In this document: one piece after another, positions 17,162 through 26,570 of the stretch | Layout of the letters: each line of letters opens with the position of its first letter | Position numbering within the stretch: position 1 is the first letter of the stretch | Assembly: GCF_028610675.1 (NCBI RefSeq) | Contig: NZ_JAQQWS010000001.1 | Span: 1,178,001-1,242,000 of the forward strand | Length of the DNA: 64,000 nucleotides | Direction: 5' to 3' | Source: Alkalihalobacillus pseudalcaliphilus | GTDB lineage: Bacteria; Bacillota; Bacilli; Bacillales; Bacillaceae_D | Notes under the pieces: generated by a model | What the model was told of the DNA's origin: nothing | What the model saw: the letters and a program-made list of their open reading frames with translations, nothing else | The model's database searches: none | Made by a program: the position numbers and the translations under genes

Positions 17162-18223
17162 TCAATAGGTAACTCTCTTATTATTTTGGGAATAATCATG
17201 AACAAATGCTGTTAATTTCTTAAGCGTGTCCGGACTAATTTCCGGGGTAACTCCGTGTCCTAAGTTAAAAATAAAGTTAGGCGTTTTCATCCCTTGGTCT
17301 AAGATCTCTTTTGTTTTCGCTTCAATCACTGACCAATTTGATAATAAAATAGCTGGATCTAAATTTCCTTGCACCGTTTTTTTGATACCGCGCTGTCTTG
17401 CTTCATCAATCGATAATCTCCAGTCAAGTCCAACGACATCAACCGGTAAATCATTCCACTCATTAGCTAAATGACTTGCACCAACACCAAATGTAATTAA
17501 AGGCACATTCTCTTCCCTCAACTCACGGAAAATACGTTCCATCACGGGCTTCACATATTTCCGATAATCCGCAACATTTAGAGTTCCTACCCATGAATCA
17601 AAAATTTGAATCGCCTGTGCTCCAGCCTTAATTTGAGCCTTCACATATGTAATTGTGGTATCTGCTAATTTGTCCATCAATAAAAACCAAGCATCTGGTT
17701 GTCCATACATAAAAGCTTTCATTTTATGGTAGTTTTTCGATGGGCCTCCTTCAATCATATAACTTGCTGTTGTAAAAGGTGCACCTGCAAAGCTAATTAA
17801 AGGAACCGTTAATTGTTCACGGAGAAGCTTAATCGTCTCAAGAACATAAGGTACATCCTGCTCAGGTGAAATTTCTCCAAGTCGCTCTACATCAGCCTTA
17901 GAAGTAATTGGATTATAAATAACTGGACCAACTCCAGCTTTGATTTCCACATCAACACCTATTGCTGGTAATGGCGTCATGATATCTTTATAAAGAATCG
18001 CCGCGTCATTATCATATTGATCAACAGGTAGCTTTGTCACGTACGCACAAAGCTCAGGATCATGAGTAATATCAAAAAGTGAATGCGTCTCTTTAATTTT
18101 GCGATATTCTGGCTGTGAGCGCCCTGCTTGTCTCATATACCATACAGGTACACGGTCATGTTCTTGACCTAAACAGGCTTTTAAAAATGAATCATTAAAC
18201 GTTTTCTCCAAAACAAACACCAT
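17162..18223 (-). CDS. hemE: HemE, uroporphyrinogen decarboxylase
   Basis: HemE removes four carboxyl groups from uroporphyrinogen III to give coproporphyrinogen III. Signature motifs are PVWYMRQAGRSQPEYR, with Arg residues for the substrate, SFAGAPFTTASYMIEGG, QIFDSWVG and FNLGHGVTPE. The exact start is uncertain: ATG 18223, GTG 18220 and TTG 18211 all lie near AAGGG, and conservation begins only around KTFNDSFLKA. It heads hemEHY, below an inverted repeat at 18264 that could be an operator. Confidence 0.95.
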   Translation of the reverse strand: MVFVLEKTFNDSFLKACLGQEHDRVPVWYMRQAGRSQPEYRKIKETHSLFDITHDPELCAYVTKLPVDQYDNDAAILYKDIMTPLPAIGVDVEIKAGVGPVIYNPITSKADVERLGEISPEQDVPYVLETIKLLREQLTVPLISFAGAPFTTASYMIEGGPSKNYHKMKAFMYGQPDAWFLLMDKLADTTITYVKAQIKAGAQAIQIFDSWVGTLNVADYRKYVKPVMERIFRELREENVPLITFGVGASHLANEWNDLPVDVVGLDWRLSIDEARQRGIKKTVQGNLDPAILLSNWSVIEAKTKEILDQGMKTPNFIFNLGHGVTPEISPDTLKKLTAFVHDYSQNNKRVTY

Positions 18224-18263
18224 CCCTTAATCATTTGCAGCACTATGTACAATTTACTATGTT

Positions 18264-18284
18264 CGAACGACTATCATTCGTTCG
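18264..18284. promoter_or_regulatory. Inverted repeat upstream of hemE, candidate operator
   Basis: CGAACGA, 7 nt, TCGTTCG is a perfect 7-bp inverted repeat about 40 bp before the hemE start. Size and symmetry resemble a dimeric repressor site. The regulator is unknown and is not encoded nearby. Confidence 0.45.
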
Positions 18285-18582
18285 TAACCGACAAAAAACT
18301 TTCAACATGTACTACTATAAAGTTCTAAGCCAAGCTTGTATAGTCTTTTCGCGAACTGTCATAAATTGTTCCGTTTTTACTCATTCTTTATTAATAATGA
18401 TTATTCTATTTTAGACGATTAAAAGAAGTTTGTGAATTGATATGCAAAGTCCTCCTATAAAAAGGAAATATTCGCTCGTAATTTTTTCCAACTCTATTAT
18501 TTTATCCAAAAAAAGAAAATAAAAACATCCAATCAAAAGCCATAAAAGCACCGCTATAACAAACGATACCCTACTTACACAT

Positions 18583-19255
18583 GAATGACCCCTTTGTGCA
18601 GATACTCCATGATTTGGGCTCCGTATCTACACATTAACCGCCCCTTTGTGCAGATACTCCTTGGGTTGGACTCCTTATCTACACATTAACCACCCCTTTG
18701 TGCAGATACTCCAAGGTTTTGCCTCAGTATCTGCACATTAACCACTCCTTTGTGCAGATACTCCATGATTTGGACTTCTTATCTACACATTAACCACCCC
18801 TTTGTGCAGATACTCCAAGGTTTTGCCTCAGTATCTGCACATTAACCACCCCTTTGTGCAGATACTCTAAGGTTTTGCCTCAGTATCTGCACATTAACCA
18901 CCTCTTTGTGCAGATACTCCATGATTCGGGCTCCTTATCTGCACATTAACCCTCTCTTTGTGCAGATACTCCATGATTCGGGCTCCTTATCTGCACATTA
19001 ACCCTCTCTTTGTGCGCAGATACTCCTTGGGTTGGACTCCTTATCTGCACATTAACCACCTCTTTGTGCAGATACTCCAAGGTTTTGCCTCCTTATCTGC
19101 ACATTAACCACCTCTTTGTGCAGATACTCCTTGGGTTGGACTCCTTATCTACACATTAACCACCTCTTTGTGCAGATACTCCATGATTCGGGCTCCGTAT
19201 CTGCACATTAACCTTCTCTTTGTGTAGATACTCCGTCATCCCGACCCAGCATCTA
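18583..19255. repeat. Tandem array of 52-bp hairpin units (13 units) between pbpF and hemE
   Basis: TTTGTGCAGATACTCC recurs at 18593, 18645, 18697, 18749, 18801, 18853, 18905, 18957, 19009, 19063, 19115, 19167 and 19219. The spacing is 52 bp except for one 2-bp insertion. Each unit has TATCTGCACA/TGTGCAGATA arms around TTAACCACCTCTT-like loops. A slot of about 14 nt between hairpins holds one of three recurring sequences: ATGATTTGGGCTCC, TTGGGTTGGACTCC or AAGGTTTTGCCTCA. The array makes up most of the 1.2-kb gene-free stretch 18224-19422; a copy of the type B box (ACTTTCATCTTTGTTGGTGGCG) is at 19292. Confidence 0.93.
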
Positions 19256-19387
19256 CACAAACATTATGGAACGTTGAGATGGTGATAGATGACTTTCATC
19301 TTTGTTGGTGGCGTAGGGAATGGGGTGGCCGACTCACGCAGCGATCATGGAAGATGCATATATTATCTTTAGTACACCTACATACAA

Positions 19388-19417
19388 AACAGGTATGAGC
19401 CCCGACTCATACCTGTT
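19388..19417 (-). terminator. Terminator of pbpF
   Basis: AACAGGTATGAG and CTCATACCTGTT form a 12-bp stem with a 6-nt loop just after the pbpF stop, followed by a short T-rich stretch on the minus strand. Confidence 0.8.
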
Positions 19418-19422
19418 TCTTC

Positions 19423-21570
19423 TTAATGAAATCCAAACTTAAACTCGGATGCAGCTATATTAGAACGGGTTCCTTCCTGATGTGTGAGGGAATCATAAGG
19501 AACAACCTCATAGTGACTTGTCGAAAAAATATTCAACTTTGGTTGATAATAGAAATTGCCACCGACAACCGTAGACAATAACGTTCTTTCCTCGCCGTTC
19601 ACCTCATACACGCGATATTGAACGCGACTATCTTCTGAAGCACTCCACGATAATGCCACACTCACTAGCCCTTCACCACCAAAAGATTGAATTGCCACTA
19701 AATCATTTACCTCTGGTAGTTTTACAGGAGGTTCAAGATCGTCAACGGTACTAGGTACCCTCCAAGCAACCTGCTGAAAATGACTAGGAGATTCATTAAG
19801 GATTTCCTTAAACATTTTAGTCGGATAAGAACTCCCGCCTGTTAAATACGAGTCCTCTGTTGTTCGGTCATATCCCAGCCACATCGCTCCAACAACCTCT
19901 TGATTATAACCGACAAACCAAGCATCTCTCGTTCCACCACTCACACCTTCAAAAGAAGTCGTCCCAGTTTTCCCCGCTAATGAGTTCTGAGAGAAGCCAG
20001 CTGTTCCTGTTCCTTGCTCCACGACCGATTCAAGCATACGAGTCATATCCCAAGCCGTCTGTTCACTTATGACTTCCTTTTCTTCAGATTTATTCTCCGC
20101 AATCAAATGTCCACCTGAGTCATAAATTTTTTCGATAAAATAAGGTTCAATGATTTTACCTTCAGCAGCAAATGCTCGATAAGCCTTTGTTAACTCGAAT
20201 GGAGTAACTCCTTCATTCAAACCTCCTAAAGCAATGCCTAATTGACGTTCATCGATATGAAAACCAAATTTCTGTAAATAATCCAATGACGTATCAATTC
20301 CCATATCATTTAACAACCAAACTGCTGGTACATTACTTGAGTGTGTTAAAGCCTCATAGACCGTAATTTCTCCTCGGTATATACCACCTGCATTTTTCGG
20401 CGCATACCCTCCTGCAAATGTCATTTCTTCATCATTGACGAGAGAATATGGATGGTAATCCCCTTTTTCCATAACGGGTGCGTATACAGATAAGGGCTTT
20501 AAAGTAGAACCAGGTTGCCTCTTTACGTTAACCCTGTTCAAGCCAAGGCGTACATATTCCTTACCACCTTGAACAGCCAGTACCCCACCCGTTTCAGTAT
20601 CCATCAAGACAAAAGCACTTTCTGCGTCCGTGCTTCCTTCTGGGTAGTACCTTTCATCTTGGATGACTTGATACGCTTGTTTTTGAAGAGTTTGATCAAT
20701 CGGTGCAACAATCTGATAACCATTTGTGAGTAATTCCTCACTAGTAATATTATATTTTTCACTGGCTTCAGCAATAACCATATCGAGGTACGTATAATAA
20801 GCTTGTTGTTCTTCGCTTTCCTGAATATCCAAACGAATCTCAGCAGCCTGATGTTTCTCTTTTTCTTTGTCAGAAATAAACCCGTGCTGGGCCATTAAAG
20901 CTAATACCAGGTTTCTTCGCTCCCCACTTTTTTCTTTGTCTACTACAGGCGAATAATGGTAAGGTGCCTTAGGAATAGAGGCAAGTAACGCCCCTTCTTC
21001 TACAGTTAATTCGTTCACATCTTTATTAAAAAAGTATTGAGAAGCTGTTTGGATCCCATAATTACCGTGACCAAAATAAATACTATTTAAATACATCGTC
21101 AATATCTCATCTTTGCTATATCTTCTTTCCACATTAATGGCAATTAAAACTTCTTTCGTTTTTCTAAGCCACGACTTTTCATTAGAGAGATAGACATTTT
21201 TCACAAGTTGCTGTGTTAACGTACTACCTCCTTCAACCTTTGCACCCGCTAAAATATCGCGATACAGCGCACGACCAATAGCTCGTAAGTCAAAGCCATG
21301 ATGTTCATAAAAGCGCACATCCTCTACAGCTACAAATGCATGCTTAATATGTTCAGGAATCTGTTCAATGGTTACAACGTCTCGATTCTCTATAAATAAT
21401 TTACTGATAGTCTCTCCGGATTGATCAACAATAACACTAGTTTCATTAAATTGTAGCTGTTCCTCATCAATCGCATAATTTCCAAATAATATAATAAATA
21501 AATAGCTTATAAAGGCAATCATTAATGTAAGCATGACTAAAGAACCCACTAGGAATAGTTTACGTTTCAT
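19423..21570 (-). CDS. pbpF: Class A penicillin-binding protein, PbpF (PBP2c) type
   Basis: This is a bifunctional cell wall synthase. After a short cytoplasmic tail and one membrane segment (about residues 5-28) comes the glycosyltransferase domain with the catalytic Glu in VEDVRFYEHHGFD and the GGSTLTQQLVKN motif. The transpeptidase domain has SxxK in GSTLKPL, SxN in SSN and KTG in AGKTGTTS. An FN3-like tail occupies about 625-715. I start it at 21570 (MKRKLFL) behind GAGGAGGGG. Position upstream of hemE is as for B. subtilis pbpF, and the length (715) fits. Confidence 0.9.
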   Translation of the reverse strand: MKRKLFLVGSLVMLTLMIAFISYLFIILFGNYAIDEEQLQFNETSVIVDQSGETISKLFIENRDVVTIEQIPEHIKHAFVAVEDVRFYEHHGFDLRAIGRALYRDILAGAKVEGGSTLTQQLVKNVYLSNEKSWLRKTKEVLIAINVERRYSKDEILTMYLNSIYFGHGNYGIQTASQYFFNKDVNELTVEEGALLASIPKAPYHYSPVVDKEKSGERRNLVLALMAQHGFISDKEKEKHQAAEIRLDIQESEEQQAYYTYLDMVIAEASEKYNITSEELLTNGYQIVAPIDQTLQKQAYQVIQDERYYPEGSTDAESAFVLMDTETGGVLAVQGGKEYVRLGLNRVNVKRQPGSTLKPLSVYAPVMEKGDYHPYSLVNDEEMTFAGGYAPKNAGGIYRGEITVYEALTHSSNVPAVWLLNDMGIDTSLDYLQKFGFHIDERQLGIALGGLNEGVTPFELTKAYRAFAAEGKIIEPYFIEKIYDSGGHLIAENKSEEKEVISEQTAWDMTRMLESVVEQGTGTAGFSQNSLAGKTGTTSFEGVSGGTRDAWFVGYNQEVVGAMWLGYDRTTEDSYLTGGSSYPTKMFKEILNESPSHFQQVAWRVPSTVDDLEPPVKLPEVNDLVAIQSFGGEGLVSVALSWSASEDSRVQYRVYEVNGEERTLLSTVVGGNFYYQPKLNIFSTSHYEVVPYDSLTHQEGTRSNIAASEFKFGFH

Positions 21571-21665
21571 AACACCCCTCCTCACAAACCTCACTCTTTA
21601 GTATATGTATATACGACAAATCTATCAAAATGTTTCACTTATTTTTAATCAAACGACGACAATAA

Positions 21666-21706
21666 CAAAAAGCAGAATCACTCCGGTCTCGGAATCATTC
21701 TGCTTA
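21666..21706 (-). terminator. Rho-independent terminator of the lia operon
   Basis: AAGCAGAAT/ATTCTGCTT with an inner CCG/CGG pair forms a long stem ending in TTTT on the minus strand, downstream of liaR. Confidence 0.82.
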
Positions 21707-21756
21707 ATAAAAGGAAGGCTTATTCATAATCATCCATTCACCTTTAGTTCGACCCA

Positions 21757-22389
21757 TCATTGAACTAAGCCTTGACGATGGGCATAAATCGCAATTTGCG
21801 TGCGATCATCTAAATGTAACTTATCTAATATGTGACTCACATGAGTTTTGACCGTTTTAATGCCTATGTACAACATATCGGCAATTTCTTGATTGGTTTT
21901 TCCGTCACCAATTAACCGTAAAACGTCTAATTCCCTTGGTGTTAATTGTTCGTGTAATTTCTCTTCCTTTGCCTGCCGCATTCTTGTCATCATTTTATTG
22001 GTCACTTTCGCCTCGACCACAGCCTCACCTTTTGCAGCCGCCCTAATCGCACTCGCTATTTCTGGAGCATTAGATGTTTTTAATAAATAGCTAAAAGCAC
22101 CCGCTTCAATAACTGGATATACTTTTTCGTCATCAATAAAACTTGTTAGTACAATAATTTTTGCTGTGGGTAATTTTTTTGTAATAGCAGCTGTAGCCGC
22201 TATTCCGTCCATTTTCTCCATAACTAAATCCATTAATATGACATCAGGTTTTAACTGAAGTGCCTTTTTTACCCCTTCTTCCCCATTCGGTGCCTCACCA
22301 ACAACTTCTAAATCAGATTGAGTTGATAAAAAAGCACTTAACCCCATTCTAACCATCTCATGATCATCGACTAATAAAACACGAATCAT
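21757..22389 (-). CDS. liaR: LiaR, response regulator of cell-envelope stress
   Basis: LiaR is a NarL/FixJ-type activator phosphorylated by LiaS when lipid II cycling is disturbed. The receiver domain has VDDHEMVRMG, the phospho-acceptor Asp in PDVILMDLVM (about residue 54), the conserved Thr/Ser in VLTSF and Lys in LLKTS. The LuxR-type HTH is LTPRELDVLRLIGDGKTNQEIA to VKTHVSHILDKL (about 145-205). I start it at 22389 behind GGAGGGG. It is the last gene of liaIHGFSR, 2 bp after liaS. Confidence 0.93.
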   Translation of the reverse strand: MIRVLLVDDHEMVRMGLSAFLSTQSDLEVVGEAPNGEEGVKKALQLKPDVILMDLVMEKMDGIAATAAITKKLPTAKIIVLTSFIDDEKVYPVIEAGAFSYLLKTSNAPEIASAIRAAAKGEAVVEAKVTNKMMTRMRQAKEEKLHEQLTPRELDVLRLIGDGKTNQEIADMLYIGIKTVKTHVSHILDKLHLDDRTQIAIYAHRQGLVQ

Positions 22390-22391
22390 AT

Positions 22392-23441
22392 TTACTCTCC
22401 CCTCCAAGCGATTGGAATCTTTACTTCAATTTGGGTACCTTTTTCTGGAACCGTTATAATATGTAAGGTACCACCGATTTCATTCATCCTTTCCTTCATC
22501 GTCTGTAAGCCATACGATCCTTGATTCACCTCAGAAAGATTAAAACCAATTCCATTATCAATAATTTTCACTTTTAATTCTTGGTTCACTTCCCGTATAT
22601 GAAACTCGATTTTATCTGCTTGTGCGTGACGTAATATATTGGACAATGCTTCCTGTGTCAACCTAAATAATTGTTCTTCAATCGCTTTTGGTAGCTTATC
22701 CACTAAACGAATTTCACTTATAACCTCAAGCTTTTGCTTTTGTTTAAGCTCAATAAATAATTGTTCAAGACCTTCCTTTAAATCCTTACCCTCAAGATGT
22801 GCTGGACGTAAATGTAATAATAATGCCCGCATCTCCGCTTGAGCCGCATTGGCCATTGATTCAACTAACTGAACTTGCTTCTGTAAAGATTCATCTAGAT
22901 GTATAGTACTTTGTTTGATCGCTGCCATCATCATTGAAATGGCAAATAGCTGCTGACTCACGGCATCATGTAAATCTCGCGCTAACCGTTGCCTTTCCTC
23001 CGTTACAGCTGTTTTCTTAATCGTATCTTGAAGCTGAACTCGCTCTTGCGACAATCGTTGTAGGGAGGCGACCTGTTCTTCAATATGACTTGCCATATCA
23101 TTCATCTGTTCTGTTAATTCAGATATTTCATCATCACCTTGAACATCCATTCGATGACTAAAGGAGCCCCTAGCATAACGAACAGCTCCATCTAATAATA
23201 GATCAATACGCTTCTTGATTCCATCAGCCTGAATAAAACCACCTATTCCTCCTACAATGATAAACAATACAAGAAACCAGAAAAAAATCGGGATCTCTAA
23301 TAGCTTCCGATCAAAAACAACGAGTAATCCCCTAGATTCTTCATAGGTAAAGATAATAAGGGTGAGTAAAACGGTCAACAAGCTAATAAGAATATGAAAG
23401 CGAATAAATTGCCATCGCATTCTTGCTAAGCGCTTTTTCAT
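22392..23441 (-). CDS. liaS: LiaS, sensor histidine kinase
   Basis: LiaS is an intramembrane-sensing kinase paired with LiaR and held off by LiaF. Two membrane segments (about residues 13-33 and 48-68) frame a very short outer loop. A HAMP domain follows, then the HisKA_3 box RQRLARDLHDAVSQQL with the phospho-His (about 160). The ATPase part has DNGIGFNL and GSYGLQTMKERM. The start at 23441 overlaps liaF by four bases (ATGA). Confidence 0.93.
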   Translation of the reverse strand: MKKRLARMRWQFIRFHILISLLTVLLTLIIFTYEESRGLLVVFDRKLLEIPIFFWFLVLFIIVGGIGGFIQADGIKKRIDLLLDGAVRYARGSFSHRMDVQGDDEISELTEQMNDMASHIEEQVASLQRLSQERVQLQDTIKKTAVTEERQRLARDLHDAVSQQLFAISMMMAAIKQSTIHLDESLQKQVQLVESMANAAQAEMRALLLHLRPAHLEGKDLKEGLEQLFIELKQKQKLEVISEIRLVDKLPKAIEEQLFRLTQEALSNILRHAQADKIEFHIREVNQELKVKIIDNGIGFNLSEVNQGSYGLQTMKERMNEIGGTLHIITVPEKGTQIEVKIPIAWRGE

Positions 23442-24457
23442 ATCGACCTCACCCTAACTTCACCAATTAATGTATTCAAAATTAATTTAACCCTTCTTGG
23501 TGACTGTTTATAACTCGGATCTGCAACGTGAATCTGCTTATTAAAGCCACTATGTTTTTCATGAAAGATGGCCACGTCACCGATAAGAGAATAAGCTTGA
23601 ATCGCCACTTGTAAATCCTCAGGTATATATATATCTATTTGGCCGACTATCACTTGAATGATAATAATATGCTCACCTTCAGGTATAATTGCTCGTGATA
23701 AATCAACTTTCACATCACCAATACCATTCCAAATAGTCATATCCTTTAATTCAAACTCTCGACGCTTATAGCGAATATCACCTAAAATATGCCGCTTAAT
23801 AATCGGATCATAGCTGGATTGAAAGTGATTTCGATCAGACGTATCGTTTTGTCTGAACGTTTCGTCCTTATGATTGAAATGATTTTCCTCATGTGCCATT
23901 CTCTTTCTTCTTACGTTTCTCCTTTTATCACGTTCTGTATCCTCATCACCCCATGGTGACTCTTCAATTTGCTCTTCATAGAAATCAAGCTCATCCGTCA
24001 AACTCTCTATTTCATCCTCTAAAGCCGCTAGGTCTTCATCCAATTCATCATACCAAGTTGCCTCTACGTCATCCTTACTCGACTTTTCTTTATCTCTTTC
24101 AGATGTATATGTGGTTTGATACGGGTTCTCTTGTCGTGTCTTGCTTCTCTTTCTTTTACTTTTGTTCTGTTTATGCTTAGGAGCACCGTTAAGTAACTGC
24201 CAACCATAGTAGATAAATAACCCAGCAAATAATAAAGCTAAAAAATTTAAATCAAAAAATTCATCAAAGATTAAAATACCACTTAAAATAAAAAAGAGGG
24301 AGCTTAAAAATCGATGCCCTTTTTGATAAAAATAATATCCGATGACAATAAAGAGTAGCGGAGCCAATAAAGAGCCGGTAAATGCAAAAAAGATATTAAG
24401 TAGCATGATCGCACCAATGATGATGATGATTAATCCAAACAGCGATTTTTTCGACAT
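23438..24457 (-). CDS. liaF: LiaF, inhibitor of LiaRS
   Basis: LiaF is a membrane protein that keeps LiaS inactive without envelope stress. Four or so hydrophobic helices occupy residues 5-90. A charged Glu/Lys/Arg-rich linker (about 95-210) leads to the conserved C-terminal beta domain (LGDIRYKRREFELKDMTIW, IGDVKVDLSRAIIPEGEH, VGQIDIYIPEDLQV), which marks the LiaF/DUF2154 family. The linker is long and highly charged. It lies between liaG and liaS with a strong GGAGGCGG site. Confidence 0.92.
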   Translation of the reverse strand: MSKKSLFGLIIIIIGAIMLLNIFFAFTGSLLAPLLFIVIGYYFYQKGHRFLSSLFFILSGILIFDEFFDLNFLALLFAGLFIYYGWQLLNGAPKHKQNKSKRKRSKTRQENPYQTTYTSERDKEKSSKDDVEATWYDELDEDLAALEDEIESLTDELDFYEEQIEESPWGDEDTERDKRRNVRRKRMAHEENHFNHKDETFRQNDTSDRNHFQSSYDPIIKRHILGDIRYKRREFELKDMTIWNGIGDVKVDLSRAIIPEGEHIIIIQVIVGQIDIYIPEDLQVAIQAYSLIGDVAIFHEKHSGFNKQIHVADPSYKQSPRRVKLILNTLIGEVRVRSI

Positions 24458-24487
24458 TTCTCCGCCTCCTCTCTTGTTGTTTCTATT

Positions 24488-25345
24488 TTAACGTATTTCT
24501 ATACCACCAGATGTCGTTCGTAATTGAACGAAGTAATCACCCGTTCCTATTTTACCAGAAATATCACGATTAGATGTACTATGATCATGTAAGTCATGAG
24601 AAACAACTAAGTTTCCGGATGTCGTACGCATTTCGAATTCCATATTTGGTTGCTCTACATGGACAATAATACCTCCTGATGTCGAGCCGATATCTAGACC
24701 TTGATTTTCACCCAAAAACTGTACGGAAACATTTCCAGAAACCGTTTTACCTGCTAATTCACCAGTTACATCATTCATTTCAATATCACCAGATGTCGAT
24801 TTAAAATCCAGTGACTCACCATTAAAATGGCTAAGTTGTACATTACCAGAAACAGTAACCACTTCAAGTTCTTTCGCATTCAGTTGATTCTTACTTTCAA
24901 TCGTTCCAGAAACTGTTTTCATAAAAGCTGTACGTAATTGTAAAGAATCGATGAGTTGAATGTCACCTGAAACCGTAATTAAATCCAATTCTGCATCCAA
25001 ATCACTTGGTAAATAAACAATGAGTTCGGTATCATCTTTAGAAAAGTTAAAAAATTGAAATCTTGTTCTTTCTTTCGTCTCAATCGTTAAATCATCACGA
25101 CTTTCATTCACTTCTAAATGCTGATTTTTTTTAGGATTAACTAATTCAACGTAAATCTCGTTTCCATTAGACTCACGCACTTCAAGGTCAATAGAAGTTG
25201 ATTTGATTGAAATCGTTTGAAAATCATTTCCACTGACTTCAACAGAATCAAGTTCGGCAGTTTGATTAAAAAAAGGTATACCAATAACCGCCATAATTAT
25301 GACACAACCTACTAAAATAAATATAAATCCAAAAACCTTTTTCAC
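24488..25345 (-). CDS. liaG: LiaG-like membrane-anchored adhesin-fold protein (DUF4097)
   Basis: The product has an N-terminal membrane anchor (VFGFIFILVGCVIIMAVIGI, about residues 4-23) and an extracytoplasmic beta-helical domain built of repeated TVSGDI, TVSGNV, STSGGI and TTSGNL motifs, typical of DUF4097 proteins. The start is GTG at 25345, behind GGAGGGG; an upstream ATG lacks support. Its role in the Lia system is poorly known. Position between liaH and liaF is as in B. subtilis. Confidence 0.88.
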   Translation of the reverse strand: MKKVFGFIFILVGCVIIMAVIGIPFFNQTAELDSVEVSGNDFQTISIKSTSIDLEVRESNGNEIYVELVNPKKNQHLEVNESRDDLTIETKERTRFQFFNFSKDDTELIVYLPSDLDAELDLITVSGDIQLIDSLQLRTAFMKTVSGTIESKNQLNAKELEVVTVSGNVQLSHFNGESLDFKSTSGDIEMNDVTGELAGKTVSGNVSVQFLGENQGLDIGSTSGGIIVHVEQPNMEFEMRTTSGNLVVSHDLHDHSTSNRDISGKIGTGDYFVQLRTTSGGIEIR

Positions 25346-25406
25346 AAGCGCCCCTCCAAATAAGCAAGTATGAAGTGGTAGAAACAAGTTCTACCACTTC
25401 TCCATA

Positions 25407-26051
25407 TTACACCTCTTGACGATTTTTTGCCTCTATTAATTGCTTATATTCGTGCTCAATTTCCTCATCAAAGTGAGTAGGTCCATCCATTTGTTCTTGT
25501 TTACTTCTCCACTTCCACTCATTTTCATCAAGCTCATCTTCTAAATGATGAAAACTTCTCTCAAGGTTACGATAAGAATGGCGTTGCATCGATTTCTTCA
25601 GCTCATGATTAGCTAAAGTAGCTTCTTTCCTTAACTCAAGCTCCATTCTTTTATCTCGTAATTGTTGATACTTCTTTTGTAAAAGCTCAATTCCTTTTTT
25701 GAGCTCTACGATATGTTCAGAGCTTGCCTCTAGCAATTCTTGATAACGAATGACTTCCTCATAGGCTTCACGTTTGCTTAATAAAGCCTTTTTGGCTAAG
25801 CCTTCTTCGTTCGCATCAATGGCTTGTTTAGCTTGATGGTCGCGCTTTTCAACAATGGCTTCTGCCTCACGCTTATCTCGCTCCAAAGTATATTGCATGT
25901 GCTCTTGCTTATCAATTGCTTTTTCCTTTTTTTGAATTTCTTCCTTTAATTCACGTAAATATTGCTTCACCATAATAACTGGGTCCTCCACTTTATCTAA
26001 ACCTTCATGAATGGTTGCAAAAAGATATCTCTTAATACGTGTAAATGCCAT
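25407..26051 (-). CDS. liaH: LiaH, PspA/IM30-family membrane-stress protein
   Basis: LiaH forms large oligomers that stabilise the inner membrane under attack by antibiotics such as bacitracin. The 214-residue protein is almost all coiled coil and starts MAFTRIKRYLFATIHEGLDKVEDPVIM (quoted across its amphipathic start), the PspA-family N terminus. The ATG at 26051 follows GGAGG; an ATG 15 bp upstream overlaps that site. It sits second in the operon after liaI, its usual membrane anchor. A second PspA-family gene is at 55623. Confidence 0.92.
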   Translation of the reverse strand: MAFTRIKRYLFATIHEGLDKVEDPVIMVKQYLRELKEEIQKKEKAIDKQEHMQYTLERDKREAEAIVEKRDHQAKQAIDANEEGLAKKALLSKREAYEEVIRYQELLEASSEHIVELKKGIELLQKKYQQLRDKRMELELRKEATLANHELKKSMQRHSYRNLERSFHHLEDELDENEWKWRSKQEQMDGPTHFDEEIEHEYKQLIEAKNRQEV

Positions 26052-26086
26052 TTGTAAAACCTCCATTTTTTTATTTTATTCATGTT

Positions 26087-26488
26087 TTATTTATTCATTA
26101 AACGATCAAACTCATCATCAAATGAATCATATTTTCGTTTCGACTTAAAGCTACTTTCTTCTTTAAAGTCTGATTCAAATACATCTGGATTGGTTTTTTT
26201 AGAAACAATTAAGCGATAACCACCATAAAGGAATAGCGCTCCGAGTAATAAGCTGAATAATCCCCCAATCCCACCAAATAAGATGAGTGCTCCGAGTGCG
26301 ATAATGACAATGGTACTAAAGCTCCACTGCCCGGTTTCTTCCCACCGTGAGTAACCCCAGTAGAGAAGGGCTGCACCAATTATCACTCCTAGAAGTCCTC
26401 CTAAATGAATGCCCAGTAAACCTAAAATTACGGATAGACCAATAAAAATGAGAAATCCGCCACCAACGATTTTGATTGCTTTATTCAT
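26087..26488 (-). CDS. liaI: LiaI-like small membrane protein
   Basis: LiaI is a small hydrophobic protein that recruits LiaH to the membrane. The 133-residue product has about four membrane segments (residues 5-20, 25-45, 58-72, 74-92) and a charged C-terminal tail with DFKEESSFKSKRKYDSFDDEF. GGAGGGG precedes the ATG at 26488. It is the first gene of the operon. Family assignment rests on location and topology more than on sequence identity. Confidence 0.82.
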   Translation of the reverse strand: MNKAIKIVGGGFLIFIGLSVILGLLGIHLGGLLGVIIGAALLYWGYSRWEETGQWSFSTIVIIALGALILFGGIGGLFSLLLGALFLYGGYRLIVSKKTNPDVFESDFKEESSFKSKRKYDSFDDEFDRLMNK

Positions 26489-26570
26489 GTAACTCCCCTC
26501 CTTTTCTTAACTTACTCTTATTTTAAGCAAGAATAGAATATTTGAAGCCGAGCTCGAGCATGTTTTTCAC

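Noticed and set aside
18583..19255. CRISPR array
   Set aside because: Regular repeats with slots are present, but slots are about 14 nt and only three sequences recur; units are 52-bp hairpins, and no cas gene is near.
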